A program made the position numbers and the translations under genes. From Gottfriedia acidiceleris (GTDB lineage Bacteria > Bacillota > Bacilli > Bacillales > Bacillaceae_G), in the NCBI RefSeq assembly GCF_002128425.1, contig NZ_NESS01000012.1:1-64000 (forward strand): DNA of 64,000 nucleotides. The letters are read 5' to 3'. This document shows positions 36,503 to 46,100 of this stretch, one piece after another. The notes below the pieces were generated by a model. That model was not told the origin of the DNA and searched no databases. It saw only the letters and a program-made list of their open reading frames with translations. Position 1 is the first letter of the stretch. Each line of letters starts with the position of its first letter.

Positions 36503-37693
36503 TTATTTCATTGCTAAAGATTGAGTTAGTTCTTCTTTTTTTGGTTTAAAAGCAGATAAAGATAAAACAATAATTGAGATAATACCAATCCAAATAATCA
36601 CACTCATCGGATGACTCATTGATAATCCTTTATCAAAATAGAAAATCTCTCTTAATCCGTCAGCGCCAAATCGCATTGGAACCCATGAGTAAATCCAGTC
36701 TTTTGAAAAAGTTGGTAATAGCTCTTTTGGCATTCCAATTAAAGAACCTGAGAAGAAGAAGATTAGGGCAAAAATCCCTACGCCACCAAAACCAATCCAT
36801 GACATAACAGCAGAAATTAGGATATGGTAACAGAAATAAGCAATTGTTAAATATAAGGCAACATCCAAAAAGTTTGGAAGAGCAAAGCCAATCCATTTCG
36901 CCATTAATGTTATACCAAAACCGATTAGGAATGATAAGATAACGCCTAATAGTAATTGTTCAAAAATAATTTTTAATTTACCACTTGAAGTTGTTGTTTG
37001 AGTTTTCTTTTTCGCTAAAAAGACGATTACTGCTCCAATTAAACTAGACATCCAAAGTGGGGTGATTAAGCTTACTGGTGCATTTCCATTTGCTGTATGT
37101 GTACCAATTGCATTAACATTTTCAATTTTTGTTACGATAGGATTAGCTAACACTTCAGCTTGCTTTACTGAAATTGAGCTTACGTTTTTCTTTAATTCAT
37201 TAAAAATTTCCGTATGCATATTTAGGTTAAGATTCTCTACTAAATGAGTCAACAATTGACTAGCCATTGTTGATCCATTTGCGTTTTTACCTTGATTAAC
37301 TAGAATTTTAATCGTTATTTGTGAGGGATTTGATGTTTTTAACGAAGCTTGATTTTTGCTTAATTCGTTTGGAAGTATTAGAGCAGCATAATATTTTTGA
37401 TTATTTAGCCCTTCACGAACTTTTTCTTCATTTGAAACTTGAATCCATTTAACTGCTTGATCTTCACCATTTTTCGTTTTAGATAGTTCATTTATTTTTG
37501 AAACCATCATATCTCCTATGTTTACATTCCCTTTTGAAGGCACTTGGATTCCTTGATCTTCGTTTACGATTGCGATTGGAAGATTTTTAGGTGTTGGATT
37601 AACTGACGATGCTAATGTTAGACTGAAAATAAACGCAACAACTAGTACTAGTATAGGAGTTAATACTGCTTGCTTTTGTTTAAATAAGTTCAT
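36503..37693 (-). CDS. DUF3533 / YhgE-Pip-like membrane protein
   Basis: A 396-residue membrane protein. After one N-terminal membrane segment (about residues 11-30) comes a long extracellular domain with the family opening LPIAIVNEDQG, then five or six more segments from about residue 215. This layout belongs to the ABC-2-like DUF3533/YhgE group, often linked to export or cell-surface roles. The ATG follows TAGGAGGTTTTAC. A TetR-family regulator is divergently encoded, which suggests control by an exported compound; no ATPase partner is adjacent. Confidence 0.78.
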   Translation of the reverse strand: MNLFKQKQAVLTPILVLVVAFIFSLTLASSVNPTPKNLPIAIVNEDQGIQVPSKGNVNIGDMMVSKINELSKTKNGEDQAVKWIQVSNEEKVREGLNNQKYYAALILPNELSKNQASLKTSNPSQITIKILVNQGKNANGSTMASQLLTHLVENLNLNMHTEIFNELKKNVSSISVKQAEVLANPIVTKIENVNAIGTHTANGNAPVSLITPLWMSSLIGAVIVFLAKKKTQTTTSSGKLKIIFEQLLLGVILSFLIGFGITLMAKWIGFALPNFLDVALYLTIAYFCYHILISAVMSWIGFGGVGIFALIFFFSGSLIGMPKELLPTFSKDWIYSWVPMRFGADGLREIFYFDKGLSMSHPMSVIIWIGIISIIVLSLSAFKPKKEELTQSLAMK

Positions 37694-37729
37694 TGTAAAA
37701 CCTCCTAATTCCTTTATGTAAAATTACTG

Positions 37730-37768
37730 AACAACGTGTTGACTGTTGTTATGTGATGATATTACAAT
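37730..37768 (+). promoter_or_regulatory. tetR-family promoter with overlapping palindrome
   Basis: TTGACT (37739-37744) and TACAAT (37763-37768) are 18 bp apart. AACAAC (37730-37735) and GTTGTT (37745-37750) form an inverted repeat across the -35 box, a plausible TetR operator controlling both divergent genes. Confidence 0.5.
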
Positions 37769-37874
37769 GAGTTTTAATAAATCACAATAAGCAAATTATA
37801 CAAATGTGTTCATTGCTAAACACTTTCATGAAATTTGTTTAGTAAGAAATTGTATTCAAAAGGGATGGTATAAA

Positions 37875-38483
37875 GTGACTCAATCATTACGAGAATTAAA
37901 AGTTGCTAAAACGAAGGAATTAATAAAAGAGACATTGCTAGATTTAATAGAGGAAAAAGGATTCGAAGCTATTTCAGTAAGAGATATTACTTTAAAAGCC
38001 GGACTAAATCGCGGTACATTTTATCTTCATTACAGAGATAAATTTGATTTATTGGAAAAAAGTCAAAATGAAATATTAGAAGGGCTACAAGATCGACTTA
38101 AATATATAAGACCAAAAGAATTAAATGAGTTTTATTCAAATGACATAGTCTATCCACCTATTCTTAATGTATTTCATTATTTAAAAGAAAATCAAAGATT
38201 TATTAAAATTCTGATCAGTACAAAAGGGGACCCAGCTTTTCCAAAGAAAATGAAAGCATATATAAAAGAGACGATTTATGAAAAATTAGTGGATATTATA
38301 GAAAACGAATATATGATTGATATACCACATGAATACGCAACTGCGTTTATTTCATCCGCATTCTTTGGTCTTCTGGAACAATGGTTAGAAAAGGAAGAAC
38401 CAATTTCTCATGAAGAAATGGCAATCATGCATATGAAGCTATTAAAGTTTATGAAGCAATTTGTAGTTCAAATCGTTAAATAA
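37875..38483 (+). CDS. TetR-family transcriptional regulator
   Basis: About 202 residues from the GTG at 37875, which follows AAAAGGGA. A longer frame reaching 37806 has no ribosome binding site and adds residues unlike a TetR start. The HTH (AISVRDITLKAGLNRGTFYLHYRDKFDLL) is typical; the C-terminal domain is the ligand/dimer part. It likely represses the divergent DUF3533 gene and itself. Confidence 0.88.
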   Translation: MTQSLRELKVAKTKELIKETLLDLIEEKGFEAISVRDITLKAGLNRGTFYLHYRDKFDLLEKSQNEILEGLQDRLKYIRPKELNEFYSNDIVYPPILNVFHYLKENQRFIKILISTKGDPAFPKKMKAYIKETIYEKLVDIIENEYMIDIPHEYATAFISSAFFGLLEQWLEKEEPISHEEMAIMHMKLLKFMKQFVVQIVK

Positions 38484-38522
38484 TGCAGTATTAATATGTA
38501 ATAACTAATTTTTGATGTCAAA

Positions 38523-38564
38523 AAAAGATGTCTCAAATGAATTGGACATTTGAGACATCTTTTT
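38523..38564. terminator. Bidirectional terminator between tetR and rpiR genes
   Basis: AAAAGATGTCTCAAATG and CATTTGAGACATCTTTT form a perfect 17-bp stem with T-runs on both strands, serving the two convergent genes. Confidence 0.9.
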
Positions 38565-38566
38565 AA

Positions 38567-39415
38567 TTAAGATCTTGTTTCTGATATTGCTGTTCTTACT
38601 TTTTCAAAGGATGTTTTAGCTTTGTGAGAGTTTAAGATCATTAAGTTTACGTATAATGCATCGATAATACTTAATTGTGCAATTCTTGAAGCAAGTGCTT
38701 CTGGTCTATATTCTGTTTCCTCAGAAGATGTGTAAAGCGAGACATCAACATTTTGGCTTAAAGTGGATTTTGGGAAACCTGTAATTCCTATCGTTTTGGC
38801 ACCGTTTTCATTTAATACTTGTAAAATACGTAGAATGTCTTTATTCGATCCTGAGTGTGAGATGACGATTGCCACATCTTCCTTTGTCAGTTGAGAAGCT
38901 GACATCAATTGAAAGTGCGAGTCTGTGTAAGAATTCGCTTTTATTCCTGTTCGAATAAATTTATGGAAGGCATCCATTGCGATAACAGATGAGCCACCTA
39001 CACCGTATAATTCAACTTTATTAGCTTTTAAAATAAGATTTACTGCTTTTTTTATCGATGCACCATCTAGAATTTGGGCAGTATTTTCAAGTGTTCGAAT
39101 ATTAGATTGAAATATTTTATTTGCTATTGTTATTTCATCGTCTTTTTCGTTAATTTCTTCGTGGATTTGCTGGATCGGCGTCATAATTTCTGTTGCTAAT
39201 GCAATTTTAAGCGCTTGGTATCCTTTAAATCCAATCCTTTTACAAAATCTAAAAACGGTTGCATCTGCAACGTTTAAGTCTTCAGCTACTTCTGTAATCG
39301 TACTGTGAATAATATGTTTTGGGTTTTGGAGAATATAATCAGCGATTTTTTTTTCTTTATCACTTAATCGCGCATAATAAGAACGAATTTTACCTAAGCT
39401 GTTCGTTTGTTCCAT
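38567..39415 (-). CDS. RpiR/MurR-family transcriptional regulator
   Basis: A 282-residue regulator with an N-terminal RpiR-type HTH (about residues 1-77, VAEDLNVADATVFRFCKRIGFKGYQ) and a C-terminal SIS sugar-phosphate-binding domain (about 120-260, GVGGSSVIAMDAFHKF, ISHSGSNKDIL). It is divergent from a gluconokinase gene. It probably senses 6-phosphogluconate or a related phosphate and controls that gene. The ATG follows AAAGGTGT. Confidence 0.9.
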   Translation of the reverse strand: MEQTNSLGKIRSYYARLSDKEKKIADYILQNPKHIIHSTITEVAEDLNVADATVFRFCKRIGFKGYQALKIALATEIMTPIQQIHEEINEKDDEITIANKIFQSNIRTLENTAQILDGASIKKAVNLILKANKVELYGVGGSSVIAMDAFHKFIRTGIKANSYTDSHFQLMSASQLTKEDVAIVISHSGSNKDILRILQVLNENGAKTIGITGFPKSTLSQNVDVSLYTSSEETEYRPEALASRIAQLSIIDALYVNLMILNSHKAKTSFEKVRTAISETRS

Positions 39416-39573
39416 ATTCGTGACACCTTTCCGTAGGGAATTGATTTTTAGAATAAATAAATTTTAATATAGTATTGTTTTTTAAAGATTTAGAAAAGCA
39501 ATATAATTTTCTTAATAATTATTATATAGGAAAAAAGAGTTTTTTTTAATAATAATATGAAAACCCTTTCTTG

Positions 39574-39622
39574 TGAAAATTATTTCGTATATTATCATTT
39601 TTGTCAAAAAAATTTTTTTCAC
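39574..39622. promoter_or_regulatory. Palindromic elements between rpiR and gntK genes
   Basis: GTGAAAATTATTTCG near 39576-39590 has GAAA/TTTC arms, and GTCAAAAAAATTTTTTTCAC (39603-39622) is palindromic at 18 of 20 positions. Either could bind the RpiR protein. The rest of 39416-39713 is AT-rich with no gene. Confidence 0.4.
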
Positions 39623-39713
39623 ACATAATTTTTATATATAATTAAGAAAATGTATGATTTATAAATTGAATATAGTTTTCTTAGATTAAGATCAAGGATT
39701 AGGTGAATAGCAA

Positions 39714-41261
39714 ATGGTACATACAGAAAAATATTATTTAGGAGTAGATATAGGTACTACAAGTACAAAAGCAGTTTTGTTTAAAAAGAACGGAAATGTT
39801 GTGAGTTCGCATAATGTTGAATATCCTCTTTATAGTCCTACTCCACAAACTGCTGAACAAGATCCAAATGAAATTTTCAGAGCTGTTGTAGAAGTAATGA
39901 AGCAATCAATCACAAAAAGTGGGATTCGTAAAGATGATTTAGCGTTAGTTTCATTTAGTAGCGCAATGCATAGTGTGATTGCTGTTGATCAAAATGGACA
40001 ACCATTAACTAGGTGTATTACTTGGGCTGATAGTCGAGCTGTTGATTGGGCAAATAAAATAAAGAATGAAATGAATGGACAATCTATTTATTCTAGGACT
40101 GGCACGCCAATTCATCCTATGTCTCCGTTAGCAAAAATTACTTGGCTTCGTCATGAAAAGCCAGAAATATTTTCTAAAACAAGTAAATTCATATCAATTA
40201 AAGAGTATGTTTTTTACAAATTCTTTGAGCAATATTTAGTAGATTACTCAATCGCTTCCGCAACAGGTTTATTGAATTTGCAAAATTTAAATTGGGATGC
40301 AGAATGCTTGGAGATTTGTGGAATCACAAAAGAACAGTTATCAGAACCAGTTTCAACTACACACTCTTTTACTAATATAAAAGATGTATATGCAAACGAA
40401 ATTGGGATCCATCAATCTACTCCTTTTGTAATTGGAGCCAATGACGGTGTTCTATCGAACTTAGGAGTTAACGCAATAGAGCCGGGTGTAGTCGCAGTTA
40501 CAATTGGTACAAGTGGCGCGATCCGTACAGTTACAAACAAACCTGTAACTGATCCTAAAGGAAGAATTTTTTGTTATGCTTTGACTGACAAACATTGGGT
40601 AATTGGTGGGCCAGTTAATAATGGAGGAATGACATTTAGATGGGTACGAGACCAATTAGCTGCATCAGAAGTTGAAACGGCTAAACGTCTAGGAGTCGAT
40701 TCATATGAAGTATTAACTAGAATTGCAGCAAGAGTTAACCCGGGATCTGATGGATTATTATTTCATCCATATTTAGCTGGAGAAAGAGCACCAATATGGA
40801 ATGCAAACGCGAGAGGTTCATTTTTTGGTTTAGGTTTACATCATAAAAAAGAACATATGATTCGTGCTGTATTAGAAGGTGTAATTTTAAATTTATATAC
40901 TGTACTTTTAGCCTTACAAGAAGTAATTGGGATACCTAAAAAGATTCAAGCAACTGGCGGCTTCGCGAAATCTGAATTATGGAGACAGATGCTAGCTGAC
41001 ATTTTTAATCAAGAAGTAGGTGTACCAGAGAGTGTTGAAAGTTCTTGCTTAGGTGCAGTCGTTTTAGGACGATATGCGTTAGATGAAATAGAAGATTTTT
41101 CAATTATGTCTGATCTTGTTGGAACAACATTAAATCATAAGCCGATTCAAGAAAACGTTGAAATTTATGAAGATTTAATTGGTATTTATATTAGTTTGTC
41201 TAGAAAATTAAACGAGGAATATGAAAACATAGCAAATTTCCAAAATAAATGGATTAAGTGA
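39714..41261 (+). CDS. gntK: Gluconokinase (FGGY family)
   Basis: A 515-residue carbohydrate kinase that phosphorylates gluconate to 6-phosphogluconate. The N-terminal phosphate motif DIGTTSTKAVLF, the substrate segment MHSVIAVDQNGQPLTRCITWADSRA, and the ATP-domain GGFAKSELWRQMLADI are typical of GntK rather than xylulokinase or glycerol kinase. The ATG follows TAGGTGAATAG. The permease gntP and the 6-phosphogluconate dehydrogenase that accompany it in B. subtilis are absent here. Confidence 0.88.
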   Translation: MVHTEKYYLGVDIGTTSTKAVLFKKNGNVVSSHNVEYPLYSPTPQTAEQDPNEIFRAVVEVMKQSITKSGIRKDDLALVSFSSAMHSVIAVDQNGQPLTRCITWADSRAVDWANKIKNEMNGQSIYSRTGTPIHPMSPLAKITWLRHEKPEIFSKTSKFISIKEYVFYKFFEQYLVDYSIASATGLLNLQNLNWDAECLEICGITKEQLSEPVSTTHSFTNIKDVYANEIGIHQSTPFVIGANDGVLSNLGVNAIEPGVVAVTIGTSGAIRTVTNKPVTDPKGRIFCYALTDKHWVIGGPVNNGGMTFRWVRDQLAASEVETAKRLGVDSYEVLTRIAARVNPGSDGLLFHPYLAGERAPIWNANARGSFFGLGLHHKKEHMIRAVLEGVILNLYTVLLALQEVIGIPKKIQATGGFAKSELWRQMLADIFNQEVGVPESVESSCLGAVVLGRYALDEIEDFSIMSDLVGTTLNHKPIQENVEIYEDLIGIYISLSRKLNEEYENIANFQNKWIK

Positions 41262-41377
41262 TAGTAAGAGTTAAATAAAGGAAGTATATCTTGGGTTTGA
41301 ATGAGAAATGAGGTAAGATAAGCACTTTTGATTGATTAGGTCTTTGGGAGTGGAGAAATAATATAAAATAGTCTTTA

Positions 41378-41413
41378 AGGTAGGATTTCATTTTCGAAAC
41401 CTATCTTTTTTTT
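41378..41413 (+). terminator. Terminator of gntK
   Basis: AGGTAGG-ATTTC pairs with GAAACCTATCT (one bulge and one G-T pair), followed by eight T. Confidence 0.75.
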
Positions 41414-41551
41414 AGTTATATTGTATTGAATTTGAAAGAAAATTTCCTAGTATTAGGTAAAAATCATTAATTGTTTTTTCGTTAAAAGGATATTAAAATT
41501 TAGTAAAGAATATTTAGATAAATATGTTTATAGAGATAGAGGAGGGTGCAT

Positions 41552-42811
41552 ATGATTGAGGGGGAAATCATAAAGTTTTATCGTGAAAAAATGGGGTTAA
41601 CTCAAGCTATGCTTGGTGAAGGTATATGTACAACTACTCATGTTAGTAAAATTGAAAGAGGTAAGACGGCATACTCACCTGATATTATAGCTTTATTTTC
41701 AGATCGTTTAGGGATCAATATTAATCAAGAAGTCCAATCTTTTTATAATTTAGAAAAAAAATTAAATTTTTGGCATGATGCATTAATAATGAAAAAAGAA
41801 GCTCAAATAGAAGAATATAAAACAGAACTTGAACAAATGCCCTTTATAGACTATTCACAATATGCAGCCCACTATAATTTATTAAAAGCAAGGTATTATT
41901 TTCATTATCAAAATTTAGATATGGTTAAGCAAATACTTACATATGTGAAAAAAGAATTTAGTGATTTATCTCCTTTCGAGAAAAATTTATTCTATCATCT
42001 TCAAGGTATGTACTATATATCGAACTATACTAGTCTAAGTAGTGAAGACCATCAAAAGGCAATTAAAGTATTAAAGATGATTAATATTGATGAGTATAGA
42101 AATGAAGAGTACTACCACCATCTAGCAATTGCTTATCATTATGGAAGCTCAAAAATCTTAGCATATAAATATGCCGAAATGGCACTTAAGTTTTTTCAAA
42201 GAACAAATAATTATTTATTCGCAATTAGTTCTGAAACACTTATGCTATTGCAATATGGTAGTGAATTAGAAATGAATTTTAATGAAGTTGTAGAACGGTA
42301 CAAAGATTTGATTCATAACTGTGAAGTATTAGGGGATCGAGAACGAAAGGCTATTTTATTAAATAATCTCGGAGTGAAATATTTTAAACGAGAAGAATAT
42401 GAAACTGCCTTGTATTATTTTGAGGAAAGTATTAATGAAACCGAAAATAAAAAATCAATAAATTATCTAAGACGTTTGTGCAATTATTTAGAGACATGTA
42501 CGGAAGGGACACTATTAGAAAAAGAGATACTTCTTGGTGTGATGAAAAGAGCATTAGCATTAGCAAAAATGTTAAAAAGCCCAGTACATATTACATTGAT
42601 TAAACTTTTTAAGCTTAAGGCTGAGGGAGCCCGTGAAAAATTTTATCAATATCTCTCAGATGAGGCACTCCCATTCTTTTATTCTACTAATAATAAATTT
42701 TATATCGAACAGTTTGGTAAGAAATTATATAAACACTACATCGAGATTAAAGAGTTTCAAAAAGCTGCTGAATTATACGAATCTATTGAACATACATTTG
42801 TAAGTTTGTAA
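41552..42811 (+). CDS. RRNPP-type HTH/TPR regulator (NprR/PlcR-like)
   Basis: About 419 residues. The N-terminal XRE-type HTH (about residues 3-60: IKFYREKMGLTQAMLGEGIC, then THVSKIERGKTAYS) is followed by a long helical array of TPR-like repeats (about 90-415; for example LNNLGVKYFKREEYETALYYFEES). This is the architecture of quorum-sensing regulators such as NprR and PlcR, which bind short imported peptides. The ATG at 41552 follows GAGGAGGG. It lies 386 bp upstream of two secreted protease genes, and NprR is known to control a secreted protease. I found no signal-peptide gene next to it. Peptide dependence is inference. Confidence 0.82.
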   Translation: MIEGEIIKFYREKMGLTQAMLGEGICTTTHVSKIERGKTAYSPDIIALFSDRLGININQEVQSFYNLEKKLNFWHDALIMKKEAQIEEYKTELEQMPFIDYSQYAAHYNLLKARYYFHYQNLDMVKQILTYVKKEFSDLSPFEKNLFYHLQGMYYISNYTSLSSEDHQKAIKVLKMINIDEYRNEEYYHHLAIAYHYGSSKILAYKYAEMALKFFQRTNNYLFAISSETLMLLQYGSELEMNFNEVVERYKDLIHNCEVLGDRERKAILLNNLGVKYFKREEYETALYYFEESINETENKKSINYLRRLCNYLETCTEGTLLEKEILLGVMKRALALAKMLKSPVHITLIKLFKLKAEGAREKFYQYLSDEALPFFYSTNNKFYIEQFGKKLYKHYIEIKEFQKAAELYESIEHTFVSL

Positions 42812-42818
42812 AAAAGAA

Positions 42819-42861
42819 TATACATAGGCATCGTTAAATAACGTGTCTATGTATTTTTTTT
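42819..42861 (+). terminator. Terminator of the RRNPP regulator gene
   Basis: ATACATAG...CGTTA and TAACG...CTATGTAT form a long interrupted stem, followed by eight T. Confidence 0.85.
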
Positions 42862-43027
42862 GTACTTTTTAGACAATTATTTCGTTGTATTAGGCAAATA
42901 ATCTAATTTATTGAATATAAATTGCTTAAAATTGAATAAAATTGGTTTATTACGAAGGGGGATTATGTTGTAATTTGTCGATTGTTTTAAGGGGATTTGA
43001 GTAAACGTTGATAAATCAAGGTTTACT

Positions 43028-43080
43028 ATAACCCAATTGCCTAAAGATAGAAAATTCTTAATAATAGAATTAGTAGAAAA
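43028..43080 (+). promoter_or_regulatory. Conserved upstream block of protease gene 1
   Basis: ATAACCCAATTG at 43028-43039, then A-rich sequence with GAAAAT, ATAATA and TAGTAGAAA. The same order recurs at 48030-48080 before protease gene 2, at almost the same distance from the start (169 and 162 bp). A weaker cre-like string (AGTAAACGTTGATA, 12 of 14) lies at 43000-43013. It could be a shared operator or only duplicated flank. Confidence 0.5.
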
Positions 43081-43196
43081 GAACAACAAATGTTCATTCT
43101 ATTTTGTTGATTACTAGAGGAACTTGTCAAAAAAACTTATTTTAGTAATTAACGTAAAAGGCAAACAAAGAAGAAAAATGAACTGGAGGAAGAAAA

Positions 43197-46100
43197 ATGG
43201 GGGAAAAGAGAGAAAAAAGTAAAGTTCTAAAAAGTTTTACTGTTTTAGCTTTAACATCTAGTTTTATTTTAGGTTCTCTTGGGCAAGTAACATATGTATC
43301 TAATGCAGCAAGTCCAAGTAAGGCAGAAGATATTTTGGCAAGTTTAAGTTCAGAGCAAAGAGCAGCTCTTAAGCAGCTTTCTACTAGTGAGGATTCTGGG
43401 CTGCAAGTTTCCTCAGATATTAATTTGGACTCTACTGAACAAACGAATGTCATTGTAGAGTTTGCTAATAAACCAGTTAAAGTCGCTCAAATTGAAGCGA
43501 GTGTTGAAGGGAAAACTTTAACGAAAACAGATGCTGAAAAGCTAATTGATCAAGATCATGATACTTTTACGAAAGATGTCAGCCAAGTTATAACAAGTGG
43601 TAAAAGTAAAAAAGTAGATTATAAAATCAATCATTCATATAAACACGCATTTAATGGTGTTTCCATGACCTTACCAGCAAACCAAATTAAGAATCTACTA
43701 AAATCTAAAGCTGTAAAAAAGGTGTGGAGTAACCAAACATTTACAATTGATCCACCAAAAGAAAATGATCAACTGAAAGCTGATGAAGCAAATGTTGCAA
43801 ACTATACTCCATATGATGCATTAGATCGCTTACATGCTGAAGGATTTACGGGTAAAGGAATTAAAGTAGGGATTCTAGATACAGGGATGGATTATCATCA
43901 CCCTGACTTGAAGGATGCTTATAAAGGCGGATACGATTTCGTTGATAACGATAACGATCCAATGGAAACAACATATGCAGATTGGAAAAAATCAGGTCAA
44001 CCTGAAATTAATGGCTCATCAACTTATTACACTGAGCATGGTACACACGTAGCTGGTATTATTGGTGGTCGTGGTGTAGCAAATAGTGAATATAAAACAC
44101 TCGGTGCGGCACCAGATGCTGACCTTTATTCTTATCGTGTTCTTGGACCTTATGGATCTGGAACTGAGGAAGACATTATTGCAGGAATCGATCGTGCTGT
44201 TCAAGATGGTATGGATGTTATAAACATGTCATTAGGTGCAACCCTAAATGATCCACTTTATGCAACATCGATTGCAGTAAACAACGCTGTCTTAAGTGGT
44301 GTGACGACAGTTGTTGCAGCAGGAAATAGCGGCGATCAAATGTATACGCTTGGTGCACCTGGTGCTGCAGCTTTAGCCTTAACAGTTGGTGCATCGTCAA
44401 TCGCATTAGATGTTTATCAATATGCTGGAGTAAATAATGGCAAAAACTATTCAGTAAGACAATTAGCTCGTAACTATTCAGATGACTTAACAGCATTAAA
44501 AGGAAAAACATATCAATTAGTTGATGTTGGTTTAGGTAATCCAGCAGATTTCAATGGTAAGGATGTAAATGGGAAAATTGCTTTCATCAAACGTGGAACG
44601 ATTGCCTTAATCGATAAAATTAAAAATGCAAAAGCAAAAGGTGCAGTTGGCGTTTTAATGTATAACGACGAAACAAATCAAGCTGAAGGTGCGATCCAAT
44701 CTTTCCTAGGCGAATCGGTTGATGCAATTCCAGCATTCTCAGTATCTAATCAAGAGGGTATAGAAATTGCAGCTGCAATCAAATCTGGTAAATCAGAATT
44801 CACTTTTGGTGATTTTAAAAAGGTACAAACAGCATCTGATGAATTAGCAGGATTTAGTTCAAGAGGTCCATCTCGCGTAAACTATGATATTAAACCTGAA
44901 GTAACAGCACCTGGTGTGGCGATCCTTTCAACTGTACCATTCTATGTAAATAATAAAACTGGTGATGGTTCAAAACCTGAAGATTACAAATATGCATATG
45001 AGCGCTTATCAGGTACATCAATGGCGACACCTTATGTAGCAGGTGTATCAGCATTATTACTTCAATCAAATAAAGGCTTACAACCAGAAGATATCAAATC
45101 GATTCTAATGAATACTGCTGACCCATTATCAAAAGCTTATAGTGTATTTGAAGCAGGTAGTGGACGTGTTGACGCATACGAAGCAATTCATTCGAATGTA
45201 GAATTAGAAGTAGTAGATCAAACACCAACCTATATTAATGGCAAAGAAAAATCAATTAAAGAATTAACTGGTGGCATTAGCTTTGGATCTTATGGTTTTG
45301 ATGATAAAGATATTGCAGATTCTCGCAATATTACATTAAAAAATCGTAGCGAAAAAGCAAAAACATTTAGTGTTGATGTGAAATATCAAACAGGATTAAG
45401 AGGATCAAAGGATGCAGCTTCAAATAATGTTACACTTTCAGGTCCTACATCAGTTAAGTTAAATGGTATTAGCTCAAAATCAATTAAGTTTAATTTAAAC
45501 ATTCCAAAAACAGCGGAAAAAGGAACATATGAAGGTTTTATTACATTTACAAATACCGGGGATCCAACAGAAACATATCAAATTCCATTTGGTGGTCGTG
45601 TAGTCGCTGAAGGAATCGATTATTTTAAAATCGACAACCCAATGTTTGGTAATGATACGAGCTGGCCAGCAAATGCCTTTCCGTTCTTATCATTCGATCT
45701 ATCATTAAAGTCACACATGAAAACATTAGATGTATTATTACAAGATGCTAAAACAGGTGAAGATCTTGGTTTAGTTGGATCTTTTACACCAATCACAATG
45801 AATGAAAATCAAGATTACTTTATTGGAAGAGGATTTAGTTCAATTTACTATCCATTTACTGGTGATGCAAAAAATCCGATTAGTTATGATCCAGTAGTAG
45901 CAAAAGCAGGAAACTATAAATTAAAATTAGTTGGAACGAATGAAAAAGGTAAGACATTCGTAAGAACTGCTGATTTCGTTTATGATGTTGCAGCACCAAC
46001 TATGACTTCTAGCTTTGACACATTAGATCAAAAAGTAATTGAATACAAAGATAGCCAATTTGATTCAAATGGAGAATTCTTATACGACTTTAACATTAAT

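Noticed and set aside
42862-43196. Signal-peptide gene for the RRNPP regulator
   Set aside because: I looked downstream and upstream for a short exported peptide with a ribosome binding site and found none.
44218-44511. Minus-strand open frame inside protease gene 1
   Set aside because: A shadow of the coding strand with biased Leu/His composition.
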